This document shows, one piece after another, positions 27,312 to 35,673 of a DNA stretch of 64,000 bases (position 1 is the stretch's first letter; every line of letters starts with the position of its first letter). A program made the translations under genes and the position numbers. Location of the stretch: positions 1 through 64,000 of the forward strand of contig NZ_JBKKHQ010000001.1 of NCBI RefSeq assembly GCF_046614695.1. Direction: 5' to 3'. Origin of the DNA: Pokkaliibacter sp046614695 (GTDB lineage: Bacteria; Pseudomonadota; Gammaproteobacteria; Pseudomonadales; Balneatricaceae). Below the pieces are notes generated by a model. That model searched no databases, had not been told where the DNA came from, and saw nothing but the letters and a program-made list of their open reading frames with translations.

Positions 27312-27950
27312 ATGAAACTTGAAAGTCAGAGCTTCAAAGAAGGTCAGGCCATTCCGGTTCGGTATGCCTTTGGCAAGATTGATCCGCACACCCACGTGAC
27401 GTTGTCGGATAACATTAATCCGCATTTCGCTTGGGAAGGGGCGCCGGCAGAAACGGCCTCCTATGTACTGATCTGCCATGATTACGATGTACCTACACGG
27501 CCGGATGATGTGAATCAGGAAGGCCGCGAAGTTCCGGCGGATCTGCCACGTACCGACTTCTTTCACTGGGTGCTGTTGGATATCCCGCACTCTCAGCATG
27601 AAATCGCTGAAGGTGCCTACTGCAATGGCATTAGCGTGCGCGGTAAATCCGGCCCCTCAGGTCCACAGGGTCAGCGTCATGGAATCAATGACTACACCGG
27701 TTGGTTTGCTGGTGATGACGATATGAAAGGCACCTATTTTGGTTATGACGGGCCGTGTCCTCCCTGGAATGACTCCATCGTTCACCATTATGTCTTCACC
27801 CTTTATGCACTGGATGTAGACAGGCTTGAGGTTTCAGGCGACCTCACCGGCGCCAATGTCCGTGAAGCAATGCAAGGCCACATTCTGGCTGAAGCGAACC
27901 TGACCGGGCTCTTTAGCCTGAATCCACGAATCGCCGATACTCTTTCCTGA
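27312..27950 (+). CDS. YbhB/YbcL-type phosphatidylethanolamine-binding protein
   Basis: A 212-aa protein of the PEBP / Raf-kinase-inhibitor-like family. The anion-pocket motifs are present: NPHFAWEGAPAETASYVL with CHDYDVP near residues 40-62, and YFGYDGPCPPW followed by HHYVFTLYALD near 140-170. It lacks a signal peptide. The ribosome site AAGGAAG is clear. The cellular role of bacterial members is not settled. It is followed by a strong terminator. Confidence 0.87.
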   Translation: MKLESQSFKEGQAIPVRYAFGKIDPHTHVTLSDNINPHFAWEGAPAETASYVLICHDYDVPTRPDDVNQEGREVPADLPRTDFFHWVLLDIPHSQHEIAEGAYCNGISVRGKSGPSGPQGQRHGINDYTGWFAGDDDMKGTYFGYDGPCPPWNDSIVHHYVFTLYALDVDRLEVSGDLTGANVREAMQGHILAEANLTGLFSLNPRIADTLS

Positions 27951-27975
27951 CCCGTCCTCCCGCATTACTTTTCGC

Positions 27976-28004
27976 AAAGCCCGGCATTACTCGCCGGGCT
28001 TTTT
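27976..28004 (+). terminator. Terminator after the PEBP gene
   Basis: Stem AAAGCCCGGC / GCCGGGCTTT with a 7-base loop followed by a T-run. Confidence 0.88.
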
Positions 28005-28428
28005 GTTTCTTGTTTCCTGTTTATTGGCCGCTGCCTTCTGCAAAGGTTGGATTATGCTTTTAAAGTGGGTTTAACCCAAATTCAGTCAGGCGAATACACT
28101 GAATGGAATCGGAAATGGCTGAGTACGCGTATAACTGGTGATGAGGACTTATTAGCAATTTCTGATACTTAATTGCTGCTTTTTTCTCGTTTGAAGCCTT
28201 GTTTGTGCAAAATTCTTTGCGTTTAAGTATCAGTAAGCAGATTGGGTAGTATCACCGTGAGTACGGATGGCTTAGCGAGATAACCTCTGGTGCCAATTAT
28301 GCCAAGAGTTATTCCTTTGCAGTAAACGAACAGGATTCATACCGGTTGGCTGGATTACTATAAAGATCAGTATAAAAAGCGAGTTTTGCAGCAAAGACCT
28401 CACGGCCTCTGCTTGGAAAGGAGTTGCC
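28005..28428. promoter_or_regulatory. Structured upstream region of the BdlA-like gene
   Basis: About 420 bp without a gene. It contains a 13-nt palindrome TGGGTT-T-AACCCA (28066-28078) and a perfect 11-bp inverted repeat, CTGATACTTAA at 28162-28172 and TTAAGTATCAG at 28223-28233, separated by 50 nt. Both are candidates for regulator binding or for a long leader hairpin. Confidence 0.4.
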
Positions 28429-29754
28429 ATGTTCTCATTCGGTAAGACCAAAGCGCTTGAAGCGCGAATCAAGGCTCTTGAAGAAGAGCGACGCTTATTG
28501 CTGGCAGAACAGCGCGCGATTGAGAGTTCAATGGCCGTGATCAACTTTGATCTGCAAGGCAATGTTGAAGATGCCAACGCCAACTTTTTGAGCGCAATGG
28601 GCTATACCCTTGATCAGATCAAAGGCAAGCACCATCGCATTTTCTGCGATGAAGAAACGCGCAACAGTAAAGAGTACGCGGGTTTCTGGGAAAGTCTGCG
28701 CCGTGGCAAGTTTTTTAGTGGGCGTATCAAACGAGTAACGGCCAAGGGCCAGGTGATTTATCTCGAAGCGAGTTATAACCCCATCGTCGATGAAGCGGGC
28801 AACGTGACAGGCTTTATTAAGGTTGCCTCAGATATCACCGCACAGATGCTGGAAAGCATGCGCAGCAAAGCCATTATTTCTGCCCTTGACCGGTCGATGG
28901 CGCTGATTGAGTTTACCCCCGATGGCAAGGTTTTGAATGCCAATGATAATTTCCTGAGTGTGATGGGCTATCGCCGGGATGATTTACCCAAGCTTCATCA
29001 CAAGAATTTTGTCGATCCTGCTTACGCCACCAGTAAAGAATATGAGCGGGTTTGGGATCATCTCAGGCAGGGGCTTTTCTACTCTTCGCGCGTAAAACGT
29101 TTTGCCAAAGATGGCAAAATACGCTGGTTGCAGGCCACCTATAACCCGATAGTGGGTGACGATGGCAAGGTAACGGGCGTCGTCAAATTTGCCTCGGATA
29201 TCACTCGCGAAGTACTGTTGCAGGAAGAGGAGCAGCAAGGTGTCTCTTTTGCCTACGATGTCTCAAAACAAACCAGTGAGTGGTGTGTTAAAGGCGTTGA
29301 CTCCATTGGTCGCGGTTTAAGCGAAGCGGAAATGATGTCCTCCAGCATCGGTCAGGCCCGTGGCACGACTAATCAGCTCGGCCAGTATTCCGACAAGATT
29401 TCCTCCATTGTGCAGACGATCCGCGATATCGCTGACCAAACCAACCTGCTGGCATTAAACGCCGCCATTGAAGCGGCGCGAGCGGGCGATCAGGGCCGTG
29501 GCTTTGCGGTGGTTGCGGATGAAGTACGTAATCTCTCCGAGAGAACGGCTACTTCCACCTCTGAAATCCGCAGCATGGTGGAGGAAATTCAGTCACTCTC
29601 TAACCTCTCCAGACAGCATATGGAAGAATTGCAGCACCATGTGGATGCCTGCCGTTCAATCTCCGAAGAGGGTGGACAGATCATGAATGAGATTAACAAG
29701 TCGGCAGACTCCGTTGTTAAAGCGGTGGATCAGCTTCAAGCAAGACGTAAGTAA
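28429..29754 (+). CDS. Soluble PAS-PAS chemoreceptor, BdlA-like
   Basis: A 441-aa cytoplasmic methyl-accepting chemotaxis protein without transmembrane helices. Two tandem PAS domains (about 25-145 and 148-268, sharing motifs such as NANDNFLSVMGY and ASYNPIVDEAGNVTGFIKVASDIT) are followed by a short signalling hairpin. That hairpin contains the hallmark tip region QTNLLALNAAIEAARAG ... GFAVVADEVRNL. This is the architecture and length of Pseudomonas BdlA, which triggers biofilm dispersal. A coiled coil (residues 7-25) precedes PAS1. AAGGAG lies 7 nt before ATG 28429. No che genes are adjacent. Confidence 0.88.
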   Translation: MFSFGKTKALEARIKALEEERRLLLAEQRAIESSMAVINFDLQGNVEDANANFLSAMGYTLDQIKGKHHRIFCDEETRNSKEYAGFWESLRRGKFFSGRIKRVTAKGQVIYLEASYNPIVDEAGNVTGFIKVASDITAQMLESMRSKAIISALDRSMALIEFTPDGKVLNANDNFLSVMGYRRDDLPKLHHKNFVDPAYATSKEYERVWDHLRQGLFYSSRVKRFAKDGKIRWLQATYNPIVGDDGKVTGVVKFASDITREVLLQEEEQQGVSFAYDVSKQTSEWCVKGVDSIGRGLSEAEMMSSSIGQARGTTNQLGQYSDKISSIVQTIRDIADQTNLLALNAAIEAARAGDQGRGFAVVADEVRNLSERTATSTSEIRSMVEEIQSLSNLSRQHMEELQHHVDACRSISEEGGQIMNEINKSADSVVKAVDQLQARRK

Positions 29755-29859
29755 GGTGCTGAGGCAATCAAATTGGCTCAAGGCGCTGCGTCATCGTTAA
29801 AAACCCTATATAATGTGCGGCTTCTTTTCTGTCGTCATTACTGAGTTGAGGTTCTTTAC

Positions 29860-30201
29860 GTGAGCACGCTTCCTCCTTGCCCTTCATGCCAGTCCGAATA
29901 CGCCTACCACGATGGCATCCAGCTGGTGTGCCCAGAATGTGGTCACGAGTGGCAGGAAGGTGAAGCTGCGGCCAGTGAGTCCGAGAACGTTATCCGCGAT
30001 TCAGTTGGCAATGTGCTGCAGGACGGCGATACGGTCACGGTAATCAAGGACCTGAAAGTGAAAGGCTCTTCACTGGTCATTAAGGTGGGTACTAAAGCGA
30101 AAAATATTCGCCTGGTGGACGGTGACCATGACATCGACTGCAAAATCGATGGTGTGGGTGCCATGAGCCTGAAATCCGAATTTGTGAAAAAAGTCAGCTG
30201 A
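29860..30201 (+). CDS. yjdM: YjdM/PhnA-type zinc-ribbon protein
   Basis: A 113-aa protein of the YjdM (formerly PhnA) family. The N-terminal zinc ribbon uses C7/C10 and C24/C27 (PPCPSC ... LVCPECGHEW). The C-terminal SH3-like domain contains DSVGNVLQDGDTVTVIKDLKVKG. It was once linked to phosphonate use, but the role is not established. The start is GTG 29860. A TATAAT hexamer at 29809-29814 is a possible -10. Confidence 0.9.
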   Translation: MSTLPPCPSCQSEYAYHDGIQLVCPECGHEWQEGEAAASESENVIRDSVGNVLQDGDTVTVIKDLKVKGSSLVIKVGTKAKNIRLVDGDHDIDCKIDGVGAMSLKSEFVKKVS

Positions 30202-30222
30202 TGTAAGGCTGAACTGCCAATG

Positions 30223-30251
30223 AAAAACGCCCCATTATCGGGGCGTTTTTT
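30223..30251. terminator. Bidirectional terminator, yjdM / eryD-like
   Basis: Stem AAAAACGCCCC / GGGGCGTTTTT with a 6-base loop between convergent genes. Confidence 0.9.
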
Positions 30252-30301
30252 ATGGTCGCGCTTTGGCAAACCAGGCTGATTGGAGACGGTTTTATTCGCC
30301 T

Positions 30302-31252
30302 CTAGTCGTCAAGCAGGGCGCGTGCAGTCACTTCATCCGTAATTAAACCGTGCAATAACCCGCTGGCCAGAACCGCACGAATCGCGGTGAGTTTCGACTT
30401 GCCGCCCGCAATCGCCACGACCTTATCCTTGCGGTCTTCATTGACTGCCACCGCCAGGGTGCGGGAAGTCAGCTGGGTTTTGATCATATAACCCTGCTCA
30501 TCAAAGAAGTGGCCGAGAATTTCACCCACGGCACCCGAAGCGGAAATATCGCTGATCTCGCTGGCCTGAATCATCCCGGCCTCAACCAGCTGTGCGGCAG
30601 GCTCAACGGTGCCGATGCCCACCAGTTTGATCTCAGCCTGTTCCGCCATGGCGAAGACTTCACTCACGCCGCGCTGTGCCAGTAACACTTTGCGGTCTTC
30701 CACCGTATTGGCAAAGAAGGGCACGGGAATCACATAGGCTTTACCGCCGGTGCGTTCAGCGATGCGGTGCATGACATCGTGAGGGTTAATGGCGTAATTG
30801 CGGGTCAGGCCGCCAAGCAGGGAGACAAAATGCACGTTACTGGCATCGATCTTCGGCAAATGCTGAATGGCGGCAGAGAGGGTTCGCCCGTGACCCAGAC
30901 CAATCGTGGTGCTGGGGTTGCTGATAAGCAGTGTGCGCAGGAACTCAGCACCGGCAAGGCCCAGGGCTTTTACCGGTAAGCCTTCTTCTGCCAAATCAGG
31001 TGCGACCTGACAGACATTCAGACCAAAGCGTTCGCTAAGCTTATTCTCAAGCTCCACACATTCGATGATGTCGCCATCAATGCTGACGCGCACCGCGCCA
31101 TCGGCAACAACCTTGGCAATCATGCGGTGGGTTTTGACGGACGGCAGGCCAAGGCGCTTGGCAACAGCTGCCTGAGTCAGGCCGCCCACGTAATGAAGCC
31201 ATGCCGCTCGCAGCGCCAGAGAATCATCATTGTCGGGAAGGTCATTGGCCAT
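30302..31252 (-). CDS. eryD: SorC/DeoR-family sugar regulator, EryD-like
   Basis: A 316-aa SorC-family regulator. The N-terminal HTH is at about 20-45 (GLTQAAVAKRLGLPSVKTHRMIAKVV). The C-terminal sugar-phosphate-binding domain of about 260 residues contains TTIGLGHGRTLSAAIQHLP and VVAIAGGKSKLTAIRAVLASGLL. EryD represses erythritol catabolism and is inactivated by erythritol. It is the last gene of the minus-strand operon, so it probably autoregulates. GAGGAA precedes ATG 31252. Confidence 0.85.
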   Translation of the reverse strand: MANDLPDNDDSLALRAAWLHYVGGLTQAAVAKRLGLPSVKTHRMIAKVVADGAVRVSIDGDIIECVELENKLSERFGLNVCQVAPDLAEEGLPVKALGLAGAEFLRTLLISNPSTTIGLGHGRTLSAAIQHLPKIDASNVHFVSLLGGLTRNYAINPHDVMHRIAERTGGKAYVIPVPFFANTVEDRKVLLAQRGVSEVFAMAEQAEIKLVGIGTVEPAAQLVEAGMIQASEISDISASGAVGEILGHFFDEQGYMIKTQLTSRTLAVAVNEDRKDKVVAIAGGKSKLTAIRAVLASGLLHGLITDEVTARALLDD

Positions 31253-31302
31253 GGTGTTTCCTCATCGACTGCGGGCCGTAGCCCCGGTAAGTGACATCGC
31301 CA

Positions 31303-32493
31303 TCAGAGTGTTGTGGTGTCCTGAAGTGATAACGCCTTGCCCTGATGCGCGAGGGTCAGCATCTGCAAGAGATCCTCTGCACTCAGGCTGACCGGATTGG
31401 CTTTCATCGAGGATGAGGCGCCGGCGGCTTCAGCAACGCCCTTAAGTAGCTCATCACCGATACCCAGTTCCTTCAGGGTGTTGAGACCGGCATCACGGCT
31501 CCACTGCCGCAGGGTTTCAAAGGCCATGTCAGGTGAGCCGCCAAGGCTTTGGCTAATCCACACGGCGACCTCCTGGAAGCGTTTGCGAACCAGCGCATCC
31601 TCAGGTAACTGGCTCAGGTTTAATGCCAGGCCGTAAGGTAAGAGTGCACCGCAAATCGCACCGTGCGGCGCAGAAGACACGCCACCCAGTGGCCCCGCCA
31701 GCCCGTGAATCACTCCAAGGCCTGCATTCGCCAAGGCCAGACCGCCGCAAAGGCTGGTCCAGGCCATCTCATCCCGTGCCTCGGTCGATTCTTCCTGCAT
31801 CAGGGAGGCAAGTGCATTCAGCCCCCGCGGAATCGCATCCCGACACAGGGCATCAGTCATGGGGTTGGCACGGCTGCACAGGTAAGGCTCGATGACCTGG
31901 GTAATGGCATCCAGCCCGGAGGCCAGGGTCACGCTGCGCGGGCAATGATCATTCAGCGCCGGGTCAATGACCGCCAGGGTGGGCAGCATACGGTTATCCC
32001 GCAGGCTGACTTTGCGCTGATGTTCCGGTACATCAATCACGGCATTTTTGGTGACTTCTGCACCGGTGCCAAAGGTGGTGGGAATGGCAATAAAGGGCAG
32101 GGGATCATGCTCAAGGCGCCGACTGGTACCAACGACTTCAAGATAATCCTGTACCGGGCCGGTCGAGCTGACCAGCGCGGCGATGGCTTTGCCGGCATCA
32201 ATCACCGCGCCACCGCCAAGACTGATCACCGCCTGAATGTTGGCATCGCGGGCGGTAATGAGCGCAGCTTCAATATCCTCCAGTGCAGGTTCACGCAGGA
32301 TACTGATGGGCGTAACACTTGCTCCTTTATCCCTGAACACGTCACAGAAGTGAGCACTGCGAGCGGGATTGGCGCCCCGGACAAGAAGAATGCGTTGATA
32401 GCGAGCCGCCAGCTCCTCGGCCACTGCCGCTGAGACACCACGACCAAAACGGATTTCTCCGGCACTTAAAAAGCTAAAGGCAGTCTGGGTCAT
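31303..32493 (-). CDS. Iron-type (group III) alcohol dehydrogenase
   Basis: A 396-aa Fe-ADH/maleylacetate-reductase-like oxidoreductase. The NAD-binding GGGAVIDAGKAIA is near residues 93-105. Of the usual iron ligands D195, H263 and H277 are in place, but the ligand normally four residues after the Asp is Q199 (GLDAITQVIEPY instead of GLDA.TH.IE). This Gln occurs in some maleylacetate-reductase-like members. It sits inside the putative erythritol operon between ribH2 and eryD, 26 nt after ribH2. It may act on a tetrose or tetrulose intermediate, which is an inference; the Brucella erythritol pathway has no such enzyme. Confidence 0.82.
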   Translation of the reverse strand: MTQTAFSFLSAGEIRFGRGVSAAVAEELAARYQRILLVRGANPARSAHFCDVFRDKGASVTPISILREPALEDIEAALITARDANIQAVISLGGGAVIDAGKAIAALVSSTGPVQDYLEVVGTSRRLEHDPLPFIAIPTTFGTGAEVTKNAVIDVPEHQRKVSLRDNRMLPTLAVIDPALNDHCPRSVTLASGLDAITQVIEPYLCSRANPMTDALCRDAIPRGLNALASLMQEESTEARDEMAWTSLCGGLALANAGLGVIHGLAGPLGGVSSAPHGAICGALLPYGLALNLSQLPEDALVRKRFQEVAVWISQSLGGSPDMAFETLRQWSRDAGLNTLKELGIGDELLKGVAEAAGASSSMKANPVSLSAEDLLQMLTLAHQGKALSLQDTTTL

Positions 32494-32519
32494 GGTGGCT
32501 CCCTGCAGGCTGAACCTGC

Positions 32520-32975
32520 TTATTGAAGATCGTCGATGCGTGCTTCCAGTTTGGCCATGGTCAGCACTGCATTGGCCGCTTCTGCGCCTTTCTTCACAAA
32601 GTGACCCTGATAGAAGTCGATAAACTCTTCCGCAGGCTGGAAGTTATGGGGCGTCAGAGAAACAGAGTAGGTCGGTATATCGGTTTCCAGCTGCGCCTGC
32701 ATCAAGCCGGAAACGACCGCCTGAGCCACAAAGTCGTGACGGTAAATACCGCCATCAACCACCAGTGCCGCGCAGACAATGGCATCCACCGCGCCGGTTT
32801 TGCCGAGGCGTTTGGCCAGTAGTGGCATTTCATAGGCACCGGGAACGTCGAAGACGTCGATAGTGAAAGGCTGGCCACTGGCTTCCATGGCTTCACGAAA
32901 ACCCATCAATGCCTGATTAACGATATCCGCATGCCAGTTTGCTTTGATAAAGGCGATGTTCAACGAGCGGCCCAT
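32520..32975 (-). CDS. ribH2: Type II 6,7-dimethyl-8-ribityllumazine synthase
   Basis: A 151-aa lumazine synthase of the RibH2 type known from Brucella and Mesorhizobium. ATG 32975 follows AGGAGT. Diagnostic segments are IAFIKANWHADIV (W14 stacks on the pyrimidine), FDVPGAYEMP, and DGGIYRHDFVAQAV with catalytic H80. It would condense 3,4-dihydroxy-2-butanone 4-phosphate with the ribityl pyrimidine in riboflavin synthesis. Its location inside the erythritol operon, between the EryC-like isomerase and the Fe-ADH, is unusual. The substrate is a four-carbon keto-phosphate resembling the pathway's tetrulose phosphates. It is therefore either a riboflavin gene riding on erythritol flux or a repurposed C4-phosphate enzyme. 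Confidence 0.87.
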   Translation of the reverse strand: MGRSLNIAFIKANWHADIVNQALMGFREAMEASGQPFTIDVFDVPGAYEMPLLAKRLGKTGAVDAIVCAALVVDGGIYRHDFVAQAVVSGLMQAQLETDIPTYSVSLTPHNFQPAEEFIDFYQGHFVKKGAEAANAVLTMAKLEARIDDLQ

Positions 32976-33121
32976 GCTGACTCCTGTGGGTGACGCGCAC
33001 ATGTGCAGAATAAAAACGGGCAGGCCGGAGCCTGCCTAATTGAGGAGACGTAGTGTAAAGAGAGTTTCCCCGCAGGAAAACTCATCTTCCAGTGAGTTGC
33101 GCAATCCTCGCTATTGATCGC

Positions 33122-34054
33122 CTAGAGGTTCAGGTCCTGAATGCCGGAATCAATATGCGGTGCCCAGAAAGCCACGCTCTCGGCAATATCGGCCACCACC
33201 TGACGATCACTCGGTTCGCGCTCCTTGAAGCTCAGCTCCAGACATATTTCATTATCTTTGGCACCGCCACGGGCAAAGGCTTCCAGTAGTGGAGCGGGCT
33301 GAATACGACCATTGGCATTGTGCTGCGCCGTAAAAGGACGGTGGCCGCCTTTGTCCATCAGGCTTTGTTTGATGTGAATGATGGGTGAATAGGGCGGGAC
33401 GGCTTCTGCCCAGGCGTAGGGATCAAAATCCGATGGGTTGGGGGAGCTGACATCGCCGTGGTCAATATCCGCCATCATCCACATGGGAATGGCCATATTG
33501 GCATCGGTCAGACGCTGCTGCAGGGCAAGGCTCGAGGCTATGGTTTCGCCAAACTCACGGCCCACACTCATCGGCTCCCAGAATACGTACTCAAGACCGG
33601 CTGATTTGGCGTGCTCAGCCACTTCAGCCCAGCAGTCGATGGCGATCTGAATCAGCGTTTCACGGCGGGCAGGGTCGTCATAATCCTTGTAGGTGAAGAT
33701 CGCAAACTGCGTTCCGACCGACTTGCCGCCAAGATCAGCGGTGATGTCGGCAAAGGTTTTGAACCATTCCACGTAGTAGCGGCGCACTTCAGCATCGGGG
33801 TGGCCGAAGTGATTCAGGCGTCCGTAAGGGCCGGTCATGCCGGAAGTGACACGCACGCCGGTCTCGTTCATCGCCGTCACCATACGACGGGTTAGACGGC
33901 GCAGGGTGGAGGACTCCCAGCTGGGGTTAATAAACTCATGGGTCAGCTGCAGGTCGCGGATTTTAATCTCACGACCAACGGTGTGGATCAGGTCCTCTGG
34001 CTCGGCAAAGCGGTTCACCAGCGGGTTGGTGTTAAGTGACAGCGTCAGTGACAT
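33122..34054 (-). CDS. eryC: Sugar-phosphate isomerase/epimerase, EryC-like
   Basis: A 310-aa TIM-barrel protein of the xylose-isomerase-like family and the same length as Brucella EryC, which converts L-3-tetrulose 4-phosphate to its D form. Metal-binding acidic and His residues typical of the fold can be seen in YVFWEPMSVGREFGET, MMADIDHGDVSSP and IHIKQSLMDKGGHRPF. AAGGAG lies 7 nt before ATG 34054. It is spaced 30 nt from eryB. Confidence 0.83.
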   Translation of the reverse strand: MSLTLSLNTNPLVNRFAEPEDLIHTVGREIKIRDLQLTHEFINPSWESSTLRRLTRRMVTAMNETGVRVTSGMTGPYGRLNHFGHPDAEVRRYYVEWFKTFADITADLGGKSVGTQFAIFTYKDYDDPARRETLIQIAIDCWAEVAEHAKSAGLEYVFWEPMSVGREFGETIASSLALQQRLTDANMAIPMWMMADIDHGDVSSPNPSDFDPYAWAEAVPPYSPIIHIKQSLMDKGGHRPFTAQHNANGRIQPAPLLEAFARGGAKDNEICLELSFKEREPSDRQVVADIAESVAFWAPHIDSGIQDLNL

Positions 34055-34084
34055 CGAAAAACTCCTTGGCGCAAGGCGATCGGG

Positions 34085-35620
34085 TTAGCTCATTGCGACC
34101 TGAACGGTGGCGCTGGAAGCCACAAACGTCTGATCAAACCAGGTGGTGAAGGTGGTTTTCTGCTCATCGGTCATGTGCAGGCCATGCTTGGTTCGGCGAA
34201 CCAGAACATCTTCTGCCTGCTGTACCCATTCCTTCTGCACCAGATAGCGCACTTCGGCTTCATACAGCTCCGTGCCAAAATGCTGACCAAGATCGCTCAG
34301 GGATTCGGCATTGCCCACCAGATCCCTGGTGCGCGCACCATAGAGACGGCTGTAATGCTTGCGAAGGGCGCGTGGCATCCAGGGATATTGCTCTTTGAGT
34401 TTCTGGGAGAAGGTTTCGAAATCCGCATTAGGGATTTCGCCGCCGGGCAGGGTGGCAGCAGACGTCCAGTCATCTCCCATGGTGGGGAAGAAGGGAGCCA
34501 GACGTTGCATGGCATGCTCTGCCAGTTTGCGGAAGGTGGTGATTTTGCCGCCAAATACATGTAGCAGCGGAGCACCACCATTTTCATCCAGATCAAAAAC
34601 GTAATCGCGGGTGACTGCTGAAGGGTTGCCCTTGCCATCGTCAAACAGCGGGCGCACACCGGAGAAGCTGGTCAGTACGTCATCACGGCGCAGCTTCACC
34701 TTGAAGTAGCGGTTGACGGCATCCATCAGGTACTGAATTTCCGTCTCATCGGCCGTGACTTCTTCTGCCTTGCCATCGTAAGGAATGTCCGTGGTGCCGA
34801 TCAGCGCTTTATCACCCTCGTAAGGGTTGATAAAGATCACGCGTTTGTCGTGGTTTTGCACCAGATAGGCCTGCTGACCCTCCCAGAACTTAGGCACGAT
34901 GATGTGCGAGCCTTTAACCAGTCGTACTTTGCGTGAGCTGTGGGTTTTGGTGACGTTGCTGACAATATTCAGCACCCAGGGGCCCGCGGCGTTAGCGATC
35001 ACCTTGGCGTTGACGGTACGGGTCTCGCCGGTGTTTTCATCCTTAAGGGTAATCACCCAGTGATCCGGCTTGCGGTCTGCCGAGACACAGCTGGTGCGGG
35101 TCAGTATTGTCGCGCCACGCTCAGCGGCATCCACCGCATTCAGCGTGACTAGGCGGGCATCATCGACCCAGCAGTCAGAATATTCAAAACCCTTGCTGTA
35201 CTGATCCAGAATCGCCGTACCCTCCGGGTCACGATGCAGGTTCAAAGTACGTGTGCCGGGGAGCTTTTTGCGGCCTCCCAGATGGTCATAAAGAAAAAGA
35301 CCCAGGCGAACCAACCAAGCCGGCCGGTCCTGAGGGCTGTGGGGCAGCACGAAACGCATGGGCCAAATAATATGGCTGGCGGAGTTCAGCAGCACTTCAC
35401 GTTCGATCAGCGCTTCTCGCACCAGACGAAATTCATAGTATTCAAGATAACGCAGGCCACCGTGGACCAGCTTGCCGGAGCGTGAGGAGGTGCCCTGTGC
35501 CAGGTCATCCTTCTCACACATCATGACCTTAAGGCCGCGACCGGCAGCATCACGGGCGATACCTGCACCGTTAATTCCGCCACCGATAACAAACAGATCC
35601 AGCATGGGTGAATCAGACAT
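34085..35620 (-). CDS. eryB: FAD-dependent glycerol-3-phosphate dehydrogenase family, EryB-like
   Basis: A 511-aa GlpD-family flavoprotein. The Rossmann motif VIGGGINGAGIARDAAGRG is at residues 11-29, followed by EKDDLAQGTSSRSGKLVHGG, the FAD-contact region. The C-terminal GlpD cap domain is complete. In an operon with a kinase and an EryC-like isomerase it most likely oxidises L-erythritol 4-phosphate to L-3-tetrulose 4-phosphate at the membrane and passes electrons to quinone. Glycerol-3-phosphate remains an alternative. AAGGAG precedes the ATG. Confidence 0.86.
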   Translation of the reverse strand: MSDSPMLDLFVIGGGINGAGIARDAAGRGLKVMMCEKDDLAQGTSSRSGKLVHGGLRYLEYYEFRLVREALIEREVLLNSASHIIWPMRFVLPHSPQDRPAWLVRLGLFLYDHLGGRKKLPGTRTLNLHRDPEGTAILDQYSKGFEYSDCWVDDARLVTLNAVDAAERGATILTRTSCVSADRKPDHWVITLKDENTGETRTVNAKVIANAAGPWVLNIVSNVTKTHSSRKVRLVKGSHIIVPKFWEGQQAYLVQNHDKRVIFINPYEGDKALIGTTDIPYDGKAEEVTADETEIQYLMDAVNRYFKVKLRRDDVLTSFSGVRPLFDDGKGNPSAVTRDYVFDLDENGGAPLLHVFGGKITTFRKLAEHAMQRLAPFFPTMGDDWTSAATLPGGEIPNADFETFSQKLKEQYPWMPRALRKHYSRLYGARTRDLVGNAESLSDLGQHFGTELYEAEVRYLVQKEWVQQAEDVLVRRTKHGLHMTDEQKTTFTTWFDQTFVASSATVQVAMS

Positions 35621-35673
35621 TGTTTACTCCTTGCAGAGCACCATTCCATGCTCTGCCATCAATAAGGGTGAGT

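Noticed and set aside
29786..29814. Promoter of yjdM with TATAAT at 29809
   Set aside because: A good -10 but no acceptable -35 at 16-18 bp; kept only as a remark.
31663..32433. Long plus-strand frame opposite the iron-type ADH
   Set aside because: Antisense shadow of a gene with clear family motifs.
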